From contig JAFIHF010000004.1 of assembly GCA_017848855.1 (NCBI GenBank), positions 124,001-188,000 on the forward strand: DNA of 64,000 nt. The letters run 5' to 3'. Each line of letters begins with the position of its first letter. The first letter of the stretch is position 1. A program made the translations under genes and the position numbers. Shown here one piece after another: positions 40,193 to 48,541 of the stretch. The notes under the pieces were generated by a model. The model was not told the origin of the DNA and searched no databases. It saw only the letters and a list, made by a program, of their open reading frames with translations. This stretch comes from Rhodanobacter denitrificans (GTDB lineage Bacteria; Pseudomonadota; Gammaproteobacteria; Xanthomonadales; Rhodanobacteraceae).

Positions 40193-40672
40193 ATGAATGA
40201 CATCACCCTCTTTCCCGCCGACATCGCCGCGATGTCCGTCGGCCAACTGGCCGCGTTGCCCGCCGTGCAGAAGGCCGAGATCGACAAGAACCTCGACGAG
40301 GCCCTCGACTGGCTCAAGAAGGCCCGCACCAAGTTCGACGCGGCGCTCGATGCCGCCTACGGCGAGCAGGCCCGCACGGCACTGCGCGATTCGGGCCGCG
40401 ACTTCGGCACCGTGCACCTCGACGACGGCCAGCTGCGCATCAAGTTCGAGCTGCCCAAGAAGGTCAGTTGGGATCAGAAGCAACTGGCAGAAATCGCCGA
40501 GCGCATCGTGGCCTCGGGCGAGAAGGTCGAGGGCTACCTCGACATCAAGTTGTCCGTCTCTGAATCCCGCTTCACGAACTGGCCTCCGGCGCTACAGCAG
40601 CAGTTCGCCGCCGCTCGCACCGTGGATTCCGGCAAGCCGTCCTTCACCCTTTCTCTCGATTCGGAGCACTGA
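40193..40672 (+). CDS. Phage early protein of unknown function
   Basis: 159 residues, acidic and soluble. The segment MSVGQLAALPAVQKAEIDKNLDEALDWLKKARTKFDAALDAAYGE forms a long helical region, followed by a smaller alpha-beta domain (LRIKFELPKKVSWDQKQLAEIAERI). No enzymatic motif. It occurs next to the small 93-residue gene in this kind of phage early cluster. Confidence 0.7.
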   Translation: MNDITLFPADIAAMSVGQLAALPAVQKAEIDKNLDEALDWLKKARTKFDAALDAAYGEQARTALRDSGRDFGTVHLDDGQLRIKFELPKKVSWDQKQLAEIAERIVASGEKVEGYLDIKLSVSESRFTNWPPALQQQFAAARTVDSGKPSFTLSLDSEH

Positions 40673-40674
40673 TC

Positions 40675-40956
40675 ATGAGCACCAGCCTCATCGCTTCGCT
40701 GCGCAAGCAGCTGCCGTCCATCTACGGCGAACACCTTCCCGACGACATCCGCTATCGCGATGCCGACGGCCATGACGTGGTCGTCGCGCTCGACGCGGCC
40801 ACGGTGGACGAACTGGCCTTCGCCATCCAGACCGTCAACGCCGAAGCCCTGGCGCTCGGCCGCCGCCGCACCGCACTGGAGGAACTCCACACCGAGGCGC
40901 GCAAGCGCGCCGCGCGCGGGGCCGACCGCATCGTCGACGTCGCGTGGGAGGACTGA
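40675..40956 (+). CDS. Small phage early protein
   Basis: 93 residues, predominantly helical, with LASLRKQLPSIYGEHLPDDIRY at the start and a basic C-terminal helix (ALEELHTEARKRAARG). No function recognised. It begins two bases after the previous stop. Confidence 0.7.
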   Translation: MSTSLIASLRKQLPSIYGEHLPDDIRYRDADGHDVVVALDAATVDELAFAIQTVNAEALALGRRRTALEELHTEARKRAARGADRIVDVAWED

Positions 40957-40958
40957 TC

Positions 40959-41732
40959 ATGAGCGCGATCATTCCCTTCCAGTTCGAGGCGCACGCCGTG
41001 CGCGTGCAGGTCGACGATGCTGGCCTGCCGTGGTTCAACGCCAGCGACGTCTGCGACGCATTGGAGATGGGCAACCCGTCTCAGGCGATCAAGTCGCACG
41101 TCGATGCCGATGACCTCCAGAAATTGGAGGTCATCGACAACCTCGGGCGCACGCAGCGCGCCAACCACGTCAACGAATCGGGCCTCTACGCCCTGATCCT
41201 CGGCAGCACCAAGGACGCCGCGAAACGCTTCAAACGCTGGGTGACCGGCGAGGTGCTGCCCGCGATCCGCAAGACCGGCGCGTATTCCGCCCCCGGCGCG
41301 CTGGCTTCCTTGCCCGCGCCGACCCACGACCGCGTGAGCGCGATCCTGCTGATCGGAGAGGCGGTCGCCAAGGTGCCGGGCGTCAAGACCGGCATTGCGA
41401 TGGCGGCGACGTTGACCTGCATTCAGGAGAACACTGGCCTCACCACAGAGGTGCTGCGCCGCGCCCTTCCAGCCAAAAGCGCTGCCGCCAACGAGCCGAT
41501 CTGCTCGCTCAACGCCACCCAGCTCGGCAAGCTGCTCAACCGCTCGGCCAAGGCCACGAACCAGTTGCTGGCATCACACGGCTTCCAGTTCCGCAACGAC
41601 CGCGACGAATGGGAACTGACCGAGGCCGGGGAAGCATGGGCCGAGGCCATGCCGTACTCGCGCAACGGCCACAGCGGCTACCAGATTCTCTGGAATCCCG
41701 CCGTCGCCGAAGAGTTGAAGGAGGTGGCGTGA
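40959..41732 (+). CDS. BRO-N domain phage antirepressor-like protein
   Basis: 257 residues from the ATG at 40959. The N-terminal BRO domain (about 1-110) has VRVQVDDAGLPWFNASDVCDALEMGNPSQAIKSHV and ends in AAKRFKRWVTGEVLPAIRKTGAY. The C-terminal half has a second helical domain with an EWELTEAGEAWAEAMPY segment. BRO proteins often act as DNA-binding antirepressors in phages. Its stop overlaps the next start. Confidence 0.88.
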   Translation: MSAIIPFQFEAHAVRVQVDDAGLPWFNASDVCDALEMGNPSQAIKSHVDADDLQKLEVIDNLGRTQRANHVNESGLYALILGSTKDAAKRFKRWVTGEVLPAIRKTGAYSAPGALASLPAPTHDRVSAILLIGEAVAKVPGVKTGIAMAATLTCIQENTGLTTEVLRRALPAKSAAANEPICSLNATQLGKLLNRSAKATNQLLASHGFQFRNDRDEWELTEAGEAWAEAMPYSRNGHSGYQILWNPAVAEELKEVA

Positions 41733-42586
41733 TGGCCCTCCCGATCATCTCCGCGCAGCAGCGCATGGCCGAGCGCAAGGGCGTCAAGCTCCTAATGCTC
41801 GGTAAGTCCGGCATCGGCAAGACCACCCGGCTCAAAGACCTCGACCCGGCCACCACGCTGTTCCTCGACATCGAGGCGGGCGACCTGGCCGTGGCCGACT
41901 GGCCCGGCGACACCATCCGTCCGGCGTCGTGGCCGGAGTCGCGCGACTTCTTCGTGTTCCTCGCCGGGCCGGATCGCTCGCTGCCGCCGGACGCCGCGTT
42001 CTCGCAGGCGCACTACGACCACGTCATCGAGAAGTTCGGCGATCCGGCACAGCTCGAACGCTACCAGACCTTCTTCCTCGACTCGATCACGCAGCTCTCG
42101 CGCCAGTGCTTCGCGTGGTGCAAGACGCAACCGGGCGCGGTCAGCGACCGAACCGGCAAGCCCGACATGCGCGGTGCCTACGGCCTGCTCGGTCAGGAGA
42201 TGGTCAGCGCCTTGACCCACCTGCAACACGCGCGCGGCAAGAACGTGGTGTTCGTCGCCATCCTCGACGAGCGGCTCGACGACTACAACCGCAAGGTGTT
42301 CGTGCCGCAGATCGAGGGCAGCAAGACCAGCCTCGAACTGCCCGGCATCGTCGACGAGGTCGTGACGCTGGCCGAGATCAAGGCCGAGGACGGCAGCGCC
42401 TACCGCGCCTTCGTCACCCACACCGTCAATCCCTACGGCTACCCGGCAAAAGACCGCAGCGGTCGTCTCGAACTGCTCGAACCGCCGGACCTGAGCGCGC
42501 TGATCGCCAAGTGCGCGGGCGCAGCCATGTCCGCAAGCGCCGCCGCCCATTCCGCCATTCCCGCATCTCACGAATCTCAGGAGTAA
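41732..42586 (+). CDS. AAA ATP-binding protein, phage recombination type
   Basis: 284 residues. The P-loop is LMLGKSGIGKTTRL (Gly24-Thr31) and the Walker B segment YQTFFLDSITQLS. The overall pattern (small RecA-like core with GRLELLEPPDL near the end) matches phage ATP-binding proteins of the Sak4 type, which partner an SSB and an exonuclease. The next two genes encode those kinds of proteins, so a recombination or annealing role is inferred. Confidence 0.8.
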   Translation: MALPIISAQQRMAERKGVKLLMLGKSGIGKTTRLKDLDPATTLFLDIEAGDLAVADWPGDTIRPASWPESRDFFVFLAGPDRSLPPDAAFSQAHYDHVIEKFGDPAQLERYQTFFLDSITQLSRQCFAWCKTQPGAVSDRTGKPDMRGAYGLLGQEMVSALTHLQHARGKNVVFVAILDERLDDYNRKVFVPQIEGSKTSLELPGIVDEVVTLAEIKAEDGSAYRAFVTHTVNPYGYPAKDRSGRLELLEPPDLSALIAKCAGAAMSASAAAHSAIPASHESQE

Positions 42587-42591
42587 TCGCC

Positions 42592-43230
42592 ATGACCACG
42601 CAGAACTGGAACGACTTCAACGACGCCGAACAGCAACAGGGCTTCGACCTCATCCCCAAGGGCACGCTGGTGCCTGTGCGCATGACCATCAAGCCCGGTG
42701 GCCACGACGATCCGGCCCAGGGATGGGGCGGCGGCTACGCCACCGAATCCTTCGAGACCGGCGCGATCTACCTCGCCGCCGAGTTCGTCGTCACCGGCGG
42801 CGAGCATGCCAAACGCAAGATGTGGTCGAACATCGGCCTGCACTCGAAGAAGGGCCCGACCTGGGGCCAGATGGGGCGCAGCTTCATCCGCGCCGTGCTC
42901 AACAGCGCGCGCAACGTCCATCCGCAGGACAACAGCCCGCAAGCCGCCGCCGCGCGCCGCATCCAGGGCTTCCACGAACTGGATGGCATCGAGTTCGTCG
43001 CCCGCGTGGACGTCGAGAAGGACGCCAAGGGTCTGGATCGCAACGTCGTCAAGCTCGCGGTCGAACCCGACCACCCCGAGTACGCCAAGCTCATGGGCGT
43101 GCCGCCCAAGGCCAAGACCGGTGGCGGCACCTCGGGCGCTCCGGCCACCGTGAGCGCATCGGCCCCGTATGCCGCACCCGCCGCGCCGCGGCGCGCGCCG
43201 GCGACCGGCAAGCCTGCCTGGGCGCAGTGA
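42592..43230 (+). CDS. Phage SSB-like (DUF669-type) protein
   Basis: 212 residues. The pattern GFDLIPKGTLVPVRMTIK ... GAIYLAAEFVVTGGEHAKRKMWSNI resembles DUF669/T7 gp2.5-like single-strand-binding proteins. The tail (about 165-212) is alanine/proline/glycine-rich and basic. Cytosolic, likely binds ssDNA during phage recombination. Assignment by pattern. Confidence 0.7.
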   Translation: MTTQNWNDFNDAEQQQGFDLIPKGTLVPVRMTIKPGGHDDPAQGWGGGYATESFETGAIYLAAEFVVTGGEHAKRKMWSNIGLHSKKGPTWGQMGRSFIRAVLNSARNVHPQDNSPQAAAARRIQGFHELDGIEFVARVDVEKDAKGLDRNVVKLAVEPDHPEYAKLMGVPPKAKTGGGTSGAPATVSASAPYAAPAAPRRAPATGKPAWAQ

Positions 43231-43239
43231 GGGAGGCCG

Positions 43240-43728
43240 ATGAAATGCTGGGTCTGCAAACGACAGGCGCGCGGCTACGGCCACACCGATGGCCGGTTCA
43301 AGACCGCCGAACCGCGCCGCTACGTGATCGACTGGGTGTTCTGCTCGCGCCGCTGTCAGGACGCCTTCCACATGCTCTACGGCAACTGGATGCGCGCGAA
43401 GGAAGGCCGCATCGACAAGACGGAGGTCGCCATGATCGATCCGTCTGATATCGAACTGGCCGCGATGCGAAAGTGCCTCAAGGCCTTCGGCGAGGCGGCG
43501 GGCGAGATCGGCTTCGGCAAGCCCCTGGGTGACTACGCGGAGGCCGAGGCAATGCGCGTCATCGACGCCATCGTCACCTGCTACACGGAAGCGATGGTCG
43601 AACACCACGAGGCAACCAAGTTCCCGCCCGTGCGCGGCATGGTTCCGACGCCCGACCCGATGGCCAATCCCTTCGCCGATCTGGAGGACGACCTTCCCTG
43701 GGAAGAACCGAAAGGGAGGAAGCCATGA
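43240..43728 (+). CDS. DUF6511-like phage protein
   Basis: 162 residues. N-terminal cysteines (CWVCKRQ and CSRRCQDAF) look like a treble-clef zinc site, and the remainder is helical with EAEAMRVIDAIVTCYTEAMVEHHE. It is found between SSB-like and exonuclease genes in similar prophages. Function unknown; the domain number is my recollection, not a search. Confidence 0.6.
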   Translation: MKCWVCKRQARGYGHTDGRFKTAEPRRYVIDWVFCSRRCQDAFHMLYGNWMRAKEGRIDKTEVAMIDPSDIELAAMRKCLKAFGEAAGEIGFGKPLGDYAEAEAMRVIDAIVTCYTEAMVEHHEATKFPPVRGMVPTPDPMANPFADLEDDLPWEEPKGRKP

Positions 43729-44462
43729 TGGATTTCAATTCCTCGTCCAGCCTGTCCGGCCAGATCACGGCACTGGTCGATCTCGGCATGCAACGCGTCC
43801 GCGCGCAGCAGCCCGCGCGCGACTACCTCGGTGCGTCGCGTCTGGGCGCGGCGTGCGAGCGCGCCTTGCAGTTCGAGTACGCCAAGGCTCCGGTCGATCA
43901 TGGGCGCGACACCGAAGGCCGGATGCTGCGCATCTTCGAGCGTGGCCACGTCATGGAGGACTGCATGGTGGCGTGGCTGCGCGACGCGGGCTTCGACCTG
44001 CGCACGCGTAAGCCCGACGGCGGGCAGTTCGGCTTCTCCGACGCGCATGGTCGGCTGCGCGGTCACGTCGATGGCGTGATCGTCGGCGGGCCGGAGGGCT
44101 TCCGCTACCCCGCGCTGTGGGAGAACAAAGCCTTAAGCGCGAAGTCGTGGCGCGAGCTGGAGGCGAAAGGCCTCGCGGTCGCCAAGCCGGTGTACGCGGC
44201 GCAGGTCGCGCTGTATCAGGCGCACCTGCAACTGCATGAACACCCGGCGCTGTTCACCGCGATCAACGCCGACTCGATGGAGATCTACGTCGAGTTGGTG
44301 CCCTTCGACGCCGCGCTCGCACAGCGCATGACCGACCGTGCGGTCAAGGTCATCTCCGCGACCGAAGCCGGAGAACTACTGCCACGAGGCTTCAACGACG
44401 CCACCCACTTCGAGTGCCGCATGTGCGCGTGGCAAGACCGCTGCTGGAGGACACCGGCATGA
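43725..44462 (+). CDS. Cas4/AddB-like Fe-S PD-(D/E)XK exonuclease
   Basis: 245 residues. Catalytic residues are visible in order: His75 (FERGHVMED), Asp116 (GHVDGVI), Glu133-x-Lys135 (ENKALSAK) and the QxxxY pair Gln160/Tyr164. A four-cysteine iron-sulfur site, one Cys near the N-terminus (Cys44) and three at the C-terminus (Cys231, Cys234, Cys240), is the Cas4/AddB arrangement. Probably a DNA exonuclease for phage recombination. ATGA overlap with the previous gene. Confidence 0.85.
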   Translation: MMDFNSSSSLSGQITALVDLGMQRVRAQQPARDYLGASRLGAACERALQFEYAKAPVDHGRDTEGRMLRIFERGHVMEDCMVAWLRDAGFDLRTRKPDGGQFGFSDAHGRLRGHVDGVIVGGPEGFRYPALWENKALSAKSWRELEAKGLAVAKPVYAAQVALYQAHLQLHEHPALFTAINADSMEIYVELVPFDAALAQRMTDRAVKVISATEAGELLPRGFNDATHFECRMCAWQDRCWRTPA

Positions 44463-44683
44463 GCCAATCCCCGATGAACCAGTTGCTCGGAGAGCAACTG
44501 ATCGACGTGCGCCAGGCCGCGCTGATGTTCAACCTGCCGTCGTACTGGCTCTCCCAAGCCAAGGAACGCAAGGCACGCCGCATCCCGCACTACCGTGTCG
44601 GCAAGCTCGTTCGCTTCAAGCCTGCGGAGCTGGAAGCGTGGATCGTCGCGCAGCAGCCCGGCGAGGAGGCTGTGGATGCTTGA
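44459..44683 (+). CDS. Small AlpA/MerR-like HTH protein
   Basis: 74 residues from the ATG at 44459. LIDVRQAALMFNLPSYWLSQ, then RIPHYRVGKLVRFKPAELEAWI, is the winged-helix pattern of excisionase-like proteins. It sits between the exonuclease and primase genes and overlaps both. It could control the replication genes. Confidence 0.75.
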   Translation: MSQSPMNQLLGEQLIDVRQAALMFNLPSYWLSQAKERKARRIPHYRVGKLVRFKPAELEAWIVAQQPGEEAVDA

Positions 44684-46958
44684 TTTCAACGACACGCAGA
44701 CGCCCGTTCCTCGTGACCTCGATGCCGAACGCGAAGCGATCCGCGTCGAACTACTCGTCCGGCTGGAATCGGTGCTGGCCGCGCTGTTCCCGGCAGGCAA
44801 GAAGCGCGGTGGCAAGTTCCTCGTCGGTGACGTCCTCGGTAGTCCGGGCGACAGCCTGGAGATCGTGCTCACCGGCGACAAGGCGGGCCTGTGGACGGAT
44901 CGCGCCACGGGCGACGGCGGCGACATCTTCACGCTGATCGCCGCGCACCTCGGCATCGATGCCCACACCGACTTCCCGCGCGTGCTCGATGCGGCGACCG
45001 AACTGCTGGGACGCGCTCCGGCGGCACCGGCGCGCAAATCGAAAAAGGAAGCCCCCGTCGACGACCTCGGCCCGGCCACCGCGAAGTGGGACTACCTCGA
45101 CGCCTCCGGCAAGCTGATCGCGGTCGTCTACCGCTACGACCCGCCCGGACGCAAGAAGGAGTTCCGCCCGTGGGACGCGCGCCGTCGCAAGATGGCTCCG
45201 CCCGACCCGCGACCCCTCTACAACCAGCCGGGCATGACCAGCGCCGCGCAGGTGATCTTGGCCGAAGGCGAGAAATGCGCACAGGCGCTGATCGACGCGG
45301 GCGTCGTCGCCACGACCGCAATGCACGGCGCGAACGCGCCGGTCGAGAAAACCGACTGGTCGCCGCTGGCGGGCAAGGCCGTGCTGGTCTGGCCCGACCG
45401 CGACAAACCGGGCTGGGAGTACGCGACGCAGGCGGCGCAGGCCATCCTGTCGGCGGGCGCGAAGACCTGCCACATCTTGTACCCGCCCGAGGAAGCGGCG
45501 GACGGCTGGGACGCGGCGGACGCCGTGACGGAGGGCTTTGACGTCGCGGCCTTCCTCACCCACGGCCCGCGTCTCCAGATGCACGACGTCGCCGACGACG
45601 CCGAGCCGGTGGTCAGCAGCGACGAATCGGTGTGGGGCACGGAGGATGCGCTGGCGTTGGCCTTCACGCGGCGCTACCACCGCGACTGGCGCTACGTCGC
45701 CGCGTGGGGCCGCTGGCTGGTGTGGGACGGGCACCGCTGGCGCACCGAGGACACGCTGGCGGCCACCGACCTGATCCGCATCGTCTGCCGTCATGCCGCC
45801 GTCCACGCCGACAACCCGAAGATCGCCGCCAAGCTGGCGAGCTCGGGCACGGTGGGCGGCGTGGAACGGCTGGCGCGCGCGGATCGCAGACACGCGGCAA
45901 CTACCGCCGAATGGGATGCCGATCCGTGGATGCTCAACACGCCCGGCGGCGTGGTTGATCTCAAGACCGGCAGGCAGCGTCCGCACGACCGCGCCGATCG
46001 GATGACCAAGATCACCACGGCCACGCCGGGTGGGGACTGTCCAATCTGGCGGCAGTTCCTGGTGGAGATCACCGGCGGCGACGCCGAGCTGCAAGCCTAC
46101 CTGCAACGGATGGCGGGCTACGCGCTCACCGGCTCGACGCAGGAGCATGCGCTGTTCTTCCTGTACGGCACGGGCGCGAACGGCAAGTCGGTGTTCGTCA
46201 ACACGTTGGCCACGATCCTCGGCGACTACGCGACCAACGCGCCGATGGACACGTTCATGGAGACGCGCACCGACCGGCACCCGACCGACATGGCGGGCTT
46301 GCGCGGCGCGCGCTTCGTGTCTGCCATCGAAACCGAGCAAGGGCGGCGCTGGGCCGAATCGAAGGTCAAGAACCTCACCGGCGGTGACAAGATCTCCGCG
46401 CGCTTCATGCGGCAGGACTTCTTCGAATTCTTCCCGCAGTTCAAGCTGGTCGTGGCGGGCAACCACAAGCCCGCCATCCGCAACATCGATGAAGCGATGA
46501 AGCGGCGGCTGCACCTGATCCCGTTCACGATCACCGTGCCGCCCGAGCGCCGCGACAAGCATCTCCAGCAGAAGCTCTTGGCCGAGCGCGACGGCATCTT
46601 GGCCTGGGCGGTTCAGGGCTGTCTGGACTGGCAGCGTCTGGGTCGGCTCGATCCGCCGCAGCAGGTGCTCGAAGCGACCGAGGAGTATTTCGAGGCCGAG
46701 GACGCACTGGGCCGCTGGCTCGACGAACGCTGCGTGCGCGAGGCCAACGCGAAGTCGCTGACCGCCGAACTGTTCAACGACTGGAAGCAATGGGCCGATT
46801 CCGCTGGCGAGTTCATCGGCTCGCAGAAGCGGTTCTCCGATCTGCTCATCACCCGTGGCGTCGAGAAGTGGCGCAACACGGCGGGCCTACGCGGCTTCCG
46901 TGGTGTCGGCCTCAAGCATCCGCCCACGGCCGCTTACACCCCTTATGCCGACAACTGA
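44676..46958 (+). CDS. P4-type phage primase-helicase
   Basis: 760 residues. The N-terminal half has a zinc-independent toprim-like primase region with VILAEGEKCAQALIDAGV and VLVWPDRDKPG. The C-terminal half is a D5-type superfamily 3 helicase with Walker A YGTGANGKSVFVNT and the later motifs FVSAIETEQGRRWAESKVKNLTGGD and LVVAGNHKPAIRN. It would prime and unwind phage DNA at an origin. The start at 44676 overlaps the preceding gene by eight bases. Confidence 0.93.
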   Translation: MLDFNDTQTPVPRDLDAEREAIRVELLVRLESVLAALFPAGKKRGGKFLVGDVLGSPGDSLEIVLTGDKAGLWTDRATGDGGDIFTLIAAHLGIDAHTDFPRVLDAATELLGRAPAAPARKSKKEAPVDDLGPATAKWDYLDASGKLIAVVYRYDPPGRKKEFRPWDARRRKMAPPDPRPLYNQPGMTSAAQVILAEGEKCAQALIDAGVVATTAMHGANAPVEKTDWSPLAGKAVLVWPDRDKPGWEYATQAAQAILSAGAKTCHILYPPEEAADGWDAADAVTEGFDVAAFLTHGPRLQMHDVADDAEPVVSSDESVWGTEDALALAFTRRYHRDWRYVAAWGRWLVWDGHRWRTEDTLAATDLIRIVCRHAAVHADNPKIAAKLASSGTVGGVERLARADRRHAATTAEWDADPWMLNTPGGVVDLKTGRQRPHDRADRMTKITTATPGGDCPIWRQFLVEITGGDAELQAYLQRMAGYALTGSTQEHALFFLYGTGANGKSVFVNTLATILGDYATNAPMDTFMETRTDRHPTDMAGLRGARFVSAIETEQGRRWAESKVKNLTGGDKISARFMRQDFFEFFPQFKLVVAGNHKPAIRNIDEAMKRRLHLIPFTITVPPERRDKHLQQKLLAERDGILAWAVQGCLDWQRLGRLDPPQQVLEATEEYFEAEDALGRWLDERCVREANAKSLTAELFNDWKQWADSAGEFIGSQKRFSDLLITRGVEKWRNTAGLRGFRGVGLKHPPTAAYTPYADN

Positions 46959-46977
46959 CCACCATGCCGACACACCC

Positions 46978-47077
46978 GACTGACGGATTTGACGGACTAC
47001 GTCGTAACTCCTACGCGCGCGTGCGCGCACACGCACCTCATGGGGAGTTTCGATGTGATCCGTCCGATCCGTCAGTC
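46978..47077. other. Candidate phage replication origin
   Basis: The 143-bp gap after the primase gene holds an 11-bp perfect inverted repeat (GACTGACGGAT, 46978-46988, and its complement, 47067-47077). GACGGA occurs four times, two on each strand. Between the arms is an alternating purine-pyrimidine stretch (CGCGCGTGCGCGCACACG, about 47014-47031) that can unwind easily. No gene lies here. Confidence 0.45.
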
Positions 47078-47101
47078 CGAATCGAAACAAGGACTGCAAC
47101 C

Positions 47102-47578
47102 ATGACCACGACCATCCTCGCCCTCGACTTGGGCACCACCACCGGCTGGGCGCTGCGCGGCAGCGACGGCAACATCACCAGCGGCAGCGAGAGCTTCCGG
47201 CCGCAACGCTTCGAAGGCGGCGGCATGCGCTTCCTGCGCTTCAAGCGTTGGCTCACGGAACTGAAGGCCGTGACCGGCGGCATCGACGCGCTGCACTTCG
47301 AGGAGGTGCGCCGCCACGTCTCGACCGATGCGGCGCACGCCTACGGCGGCTTCCTCGCCACGCTCACGGCGTGGTGCGAGCACCACCAGATCCCGTACCA
47401 GGGCGTGCCGGTCGGCACGATCAAGAAGCACGCCACGGGCAAAGGCAACGCAGGCAAGGACGAGGTGATAGCGGCGATCCGCGCGCGCGGCCACGCGCCG
47501 TCCGACGACAACGAAGCCGACGCACTGGCGCTGCTGCACTGGGCCATCGCACAACACGATCTGGAACAGGAGGCATGA
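47102..47578 (+). CDS. RuvC-like Holliday junction resolvase (phage)
   Basis: 158 residues. An RNase H-like fold with Asp9 (ILALDLGTTTGW), a glutamate in DALHFEEVRRH, and acidic residues near the end (SDDNEADALALLHW) make up the catalytic set. KKHATGKGNAGKDEV precedes the last pair. It resolves branched DNA before packaging. The preceding gap contains the candidate origin. Confidence 0.88.
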   Translation: MTTTILALDLGTTTGWALRGSDGNITSGSESFRPQRFEGGGMRFLRFKRWLTELKAVTGGIDALHFEEVRRHVSTDAAHAYGGFLATLTAWCEHHQIPYQGVPVGTIKKHATGKGNAGKDEVIAAIRARGHAPSDDNEADALALLHWAIAQHDLEQEA

Positions 47579-47579
47579 G

Positions 47580-47783
47580 ATGAAGATTCCCACGCCCACC
47601 TATCGCTGCCCGCTGGGTCGCCTGCAACCCGAGACCGCCGACCTCGAAGCGGTGAAGCAACGCGGCTGGCGCGACCAGCACATCCTCGTCGTCAACGCAG
47701 CCGACGAACGCCTCGACTTCATCGAGCGCGAGTTCGTCCGGCGCATCGGCGAACGCCTCTACGGAGGGGCACGTCATGGCTGA
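47580..47783 (+). CDS. Small phage protein
   Basis: 67 residues. RCPLGRLQPETADLEAVKQRGWRDQHILVVN is the most regular part. No domain recognised. The end overlaps the next gene by eight bases, so it is coupled. Confidence 0.6.
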   Translation: MKIPTPTYRCPLGRLQPETADLEAVKQRGWRDQHILVVNAADERLDFIEREFVRRIGERLYGGARHG

Positions 47784-48174
47784 CCGTCGCGCTGCTTGGA
47801 CAATCGAAGACGTGGCCGCGCGCTTCGAGGAGGCAGCCAGCACCGGACGACGCCTGCCGCCCGTGCGCGTGCAGGGCTACTTCAACACCTGGCCGATCAT
47901 CGTGCGCAAAGAGTGGGAAGCCTTCGCGGCCGACGAGACGGTCTATCGACCGTTCCCGCCCAGCCCGGACGCCATCGAGCGGATGCTGGAGACGATGAAG
48001 TGGGTGCAGTGGCTGGAGGTCGAGCAACGGCACCTCGTGTGGATGCGGGCCAAGCGCTACGGCTGGCGCGACATCACCATCCGCTTCGCCTGCGACCGCA
48101 CGACGGCCTGGCGGCGCTGGCAGCGCGCCTTGCAGACGGTCGCCGACCAGCTCAACGGCGTCGTCACCGCGTAG
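47776..48174 (+). CDS. DUF6362-like HTH phage protein
   Basis: 132 residues. The C-terminal WVQWLEVEQRHLVWMRAKRYGWRDITIRFACDRTTAWRRWQRALQ reads as a helix-turn-helix with arginine-rich recognition helix. The number is recalled, not searched. Probably a late-gene or packaging regulator. Confidence 0.6.
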   Translation: MADRRAAWTIEDVAARFEEAASTGRRLPPVRVQGYFNTWPIIVRKEWEAFAADETVYRPFPPSPDAIERMLETMKWVQWLEVEQRHLVWMRAKRYGWRDITIRFACDRTTAWRRWQRALQTVADQLNGVVTA

Positions 48175-48541
48175 GGTTTTGGCGTGATTTGGCGCGCATG
48201 GTCGGCAATGCACGGGCATCGGCGGCAGTGAGCGGTTTTTGACCCTGCAACAGATTCGCCGATCCGGGGGTAGTATTTCAGCTATCTTCTGGACAGCGGT
48301 GACGGCGCGGCGAGCGGCCCAAGGCAAAAGGGGTCCTTCCTTCCCGAATCGCAATGCGGAGGGCGCGAGCGCGGCGCTTTCCTAGCGTCAGAGTGCGAAC
48401 CGAGGTTCGCACGGTTCGCAGGTTCGCACCCCGTTCAGTTCGCACTTCACACTCCAACCCGCCCACGGCATCGTCCGTCGGCGGGTTTCGTTTTTGGCTG
48501 CGCCGAAACGGCGCTGCGCTTGTTTTCTGGAACCCACACCC
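48175..48541. other. 367-bp non-coding region before the methyltransferase genes
   Basis: No gene is supported in either strand. It contains the GTTCGCAC repeat cluster (48393-48445) and a short AT-rich stretch (TAGTATTTCAGCTATC) near 48270-48285 that could hold a promoter -10. It separates replication from modification and packaging genes. Confidence 0.6.
48393..48445. repeat. Five GTTCGCA(C) repeats
   Basis: Copies at 48393-48400 (inverted, GTGCGAAC), 48405-48412, 48414-48420, 48422-48429 and 48438-48445. Spacing is 8-16 bp, suited to a protein that binds cooperatively. The related core GGTTCGCC occurs three times upstream of the early operon. Confidence 0.7.
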
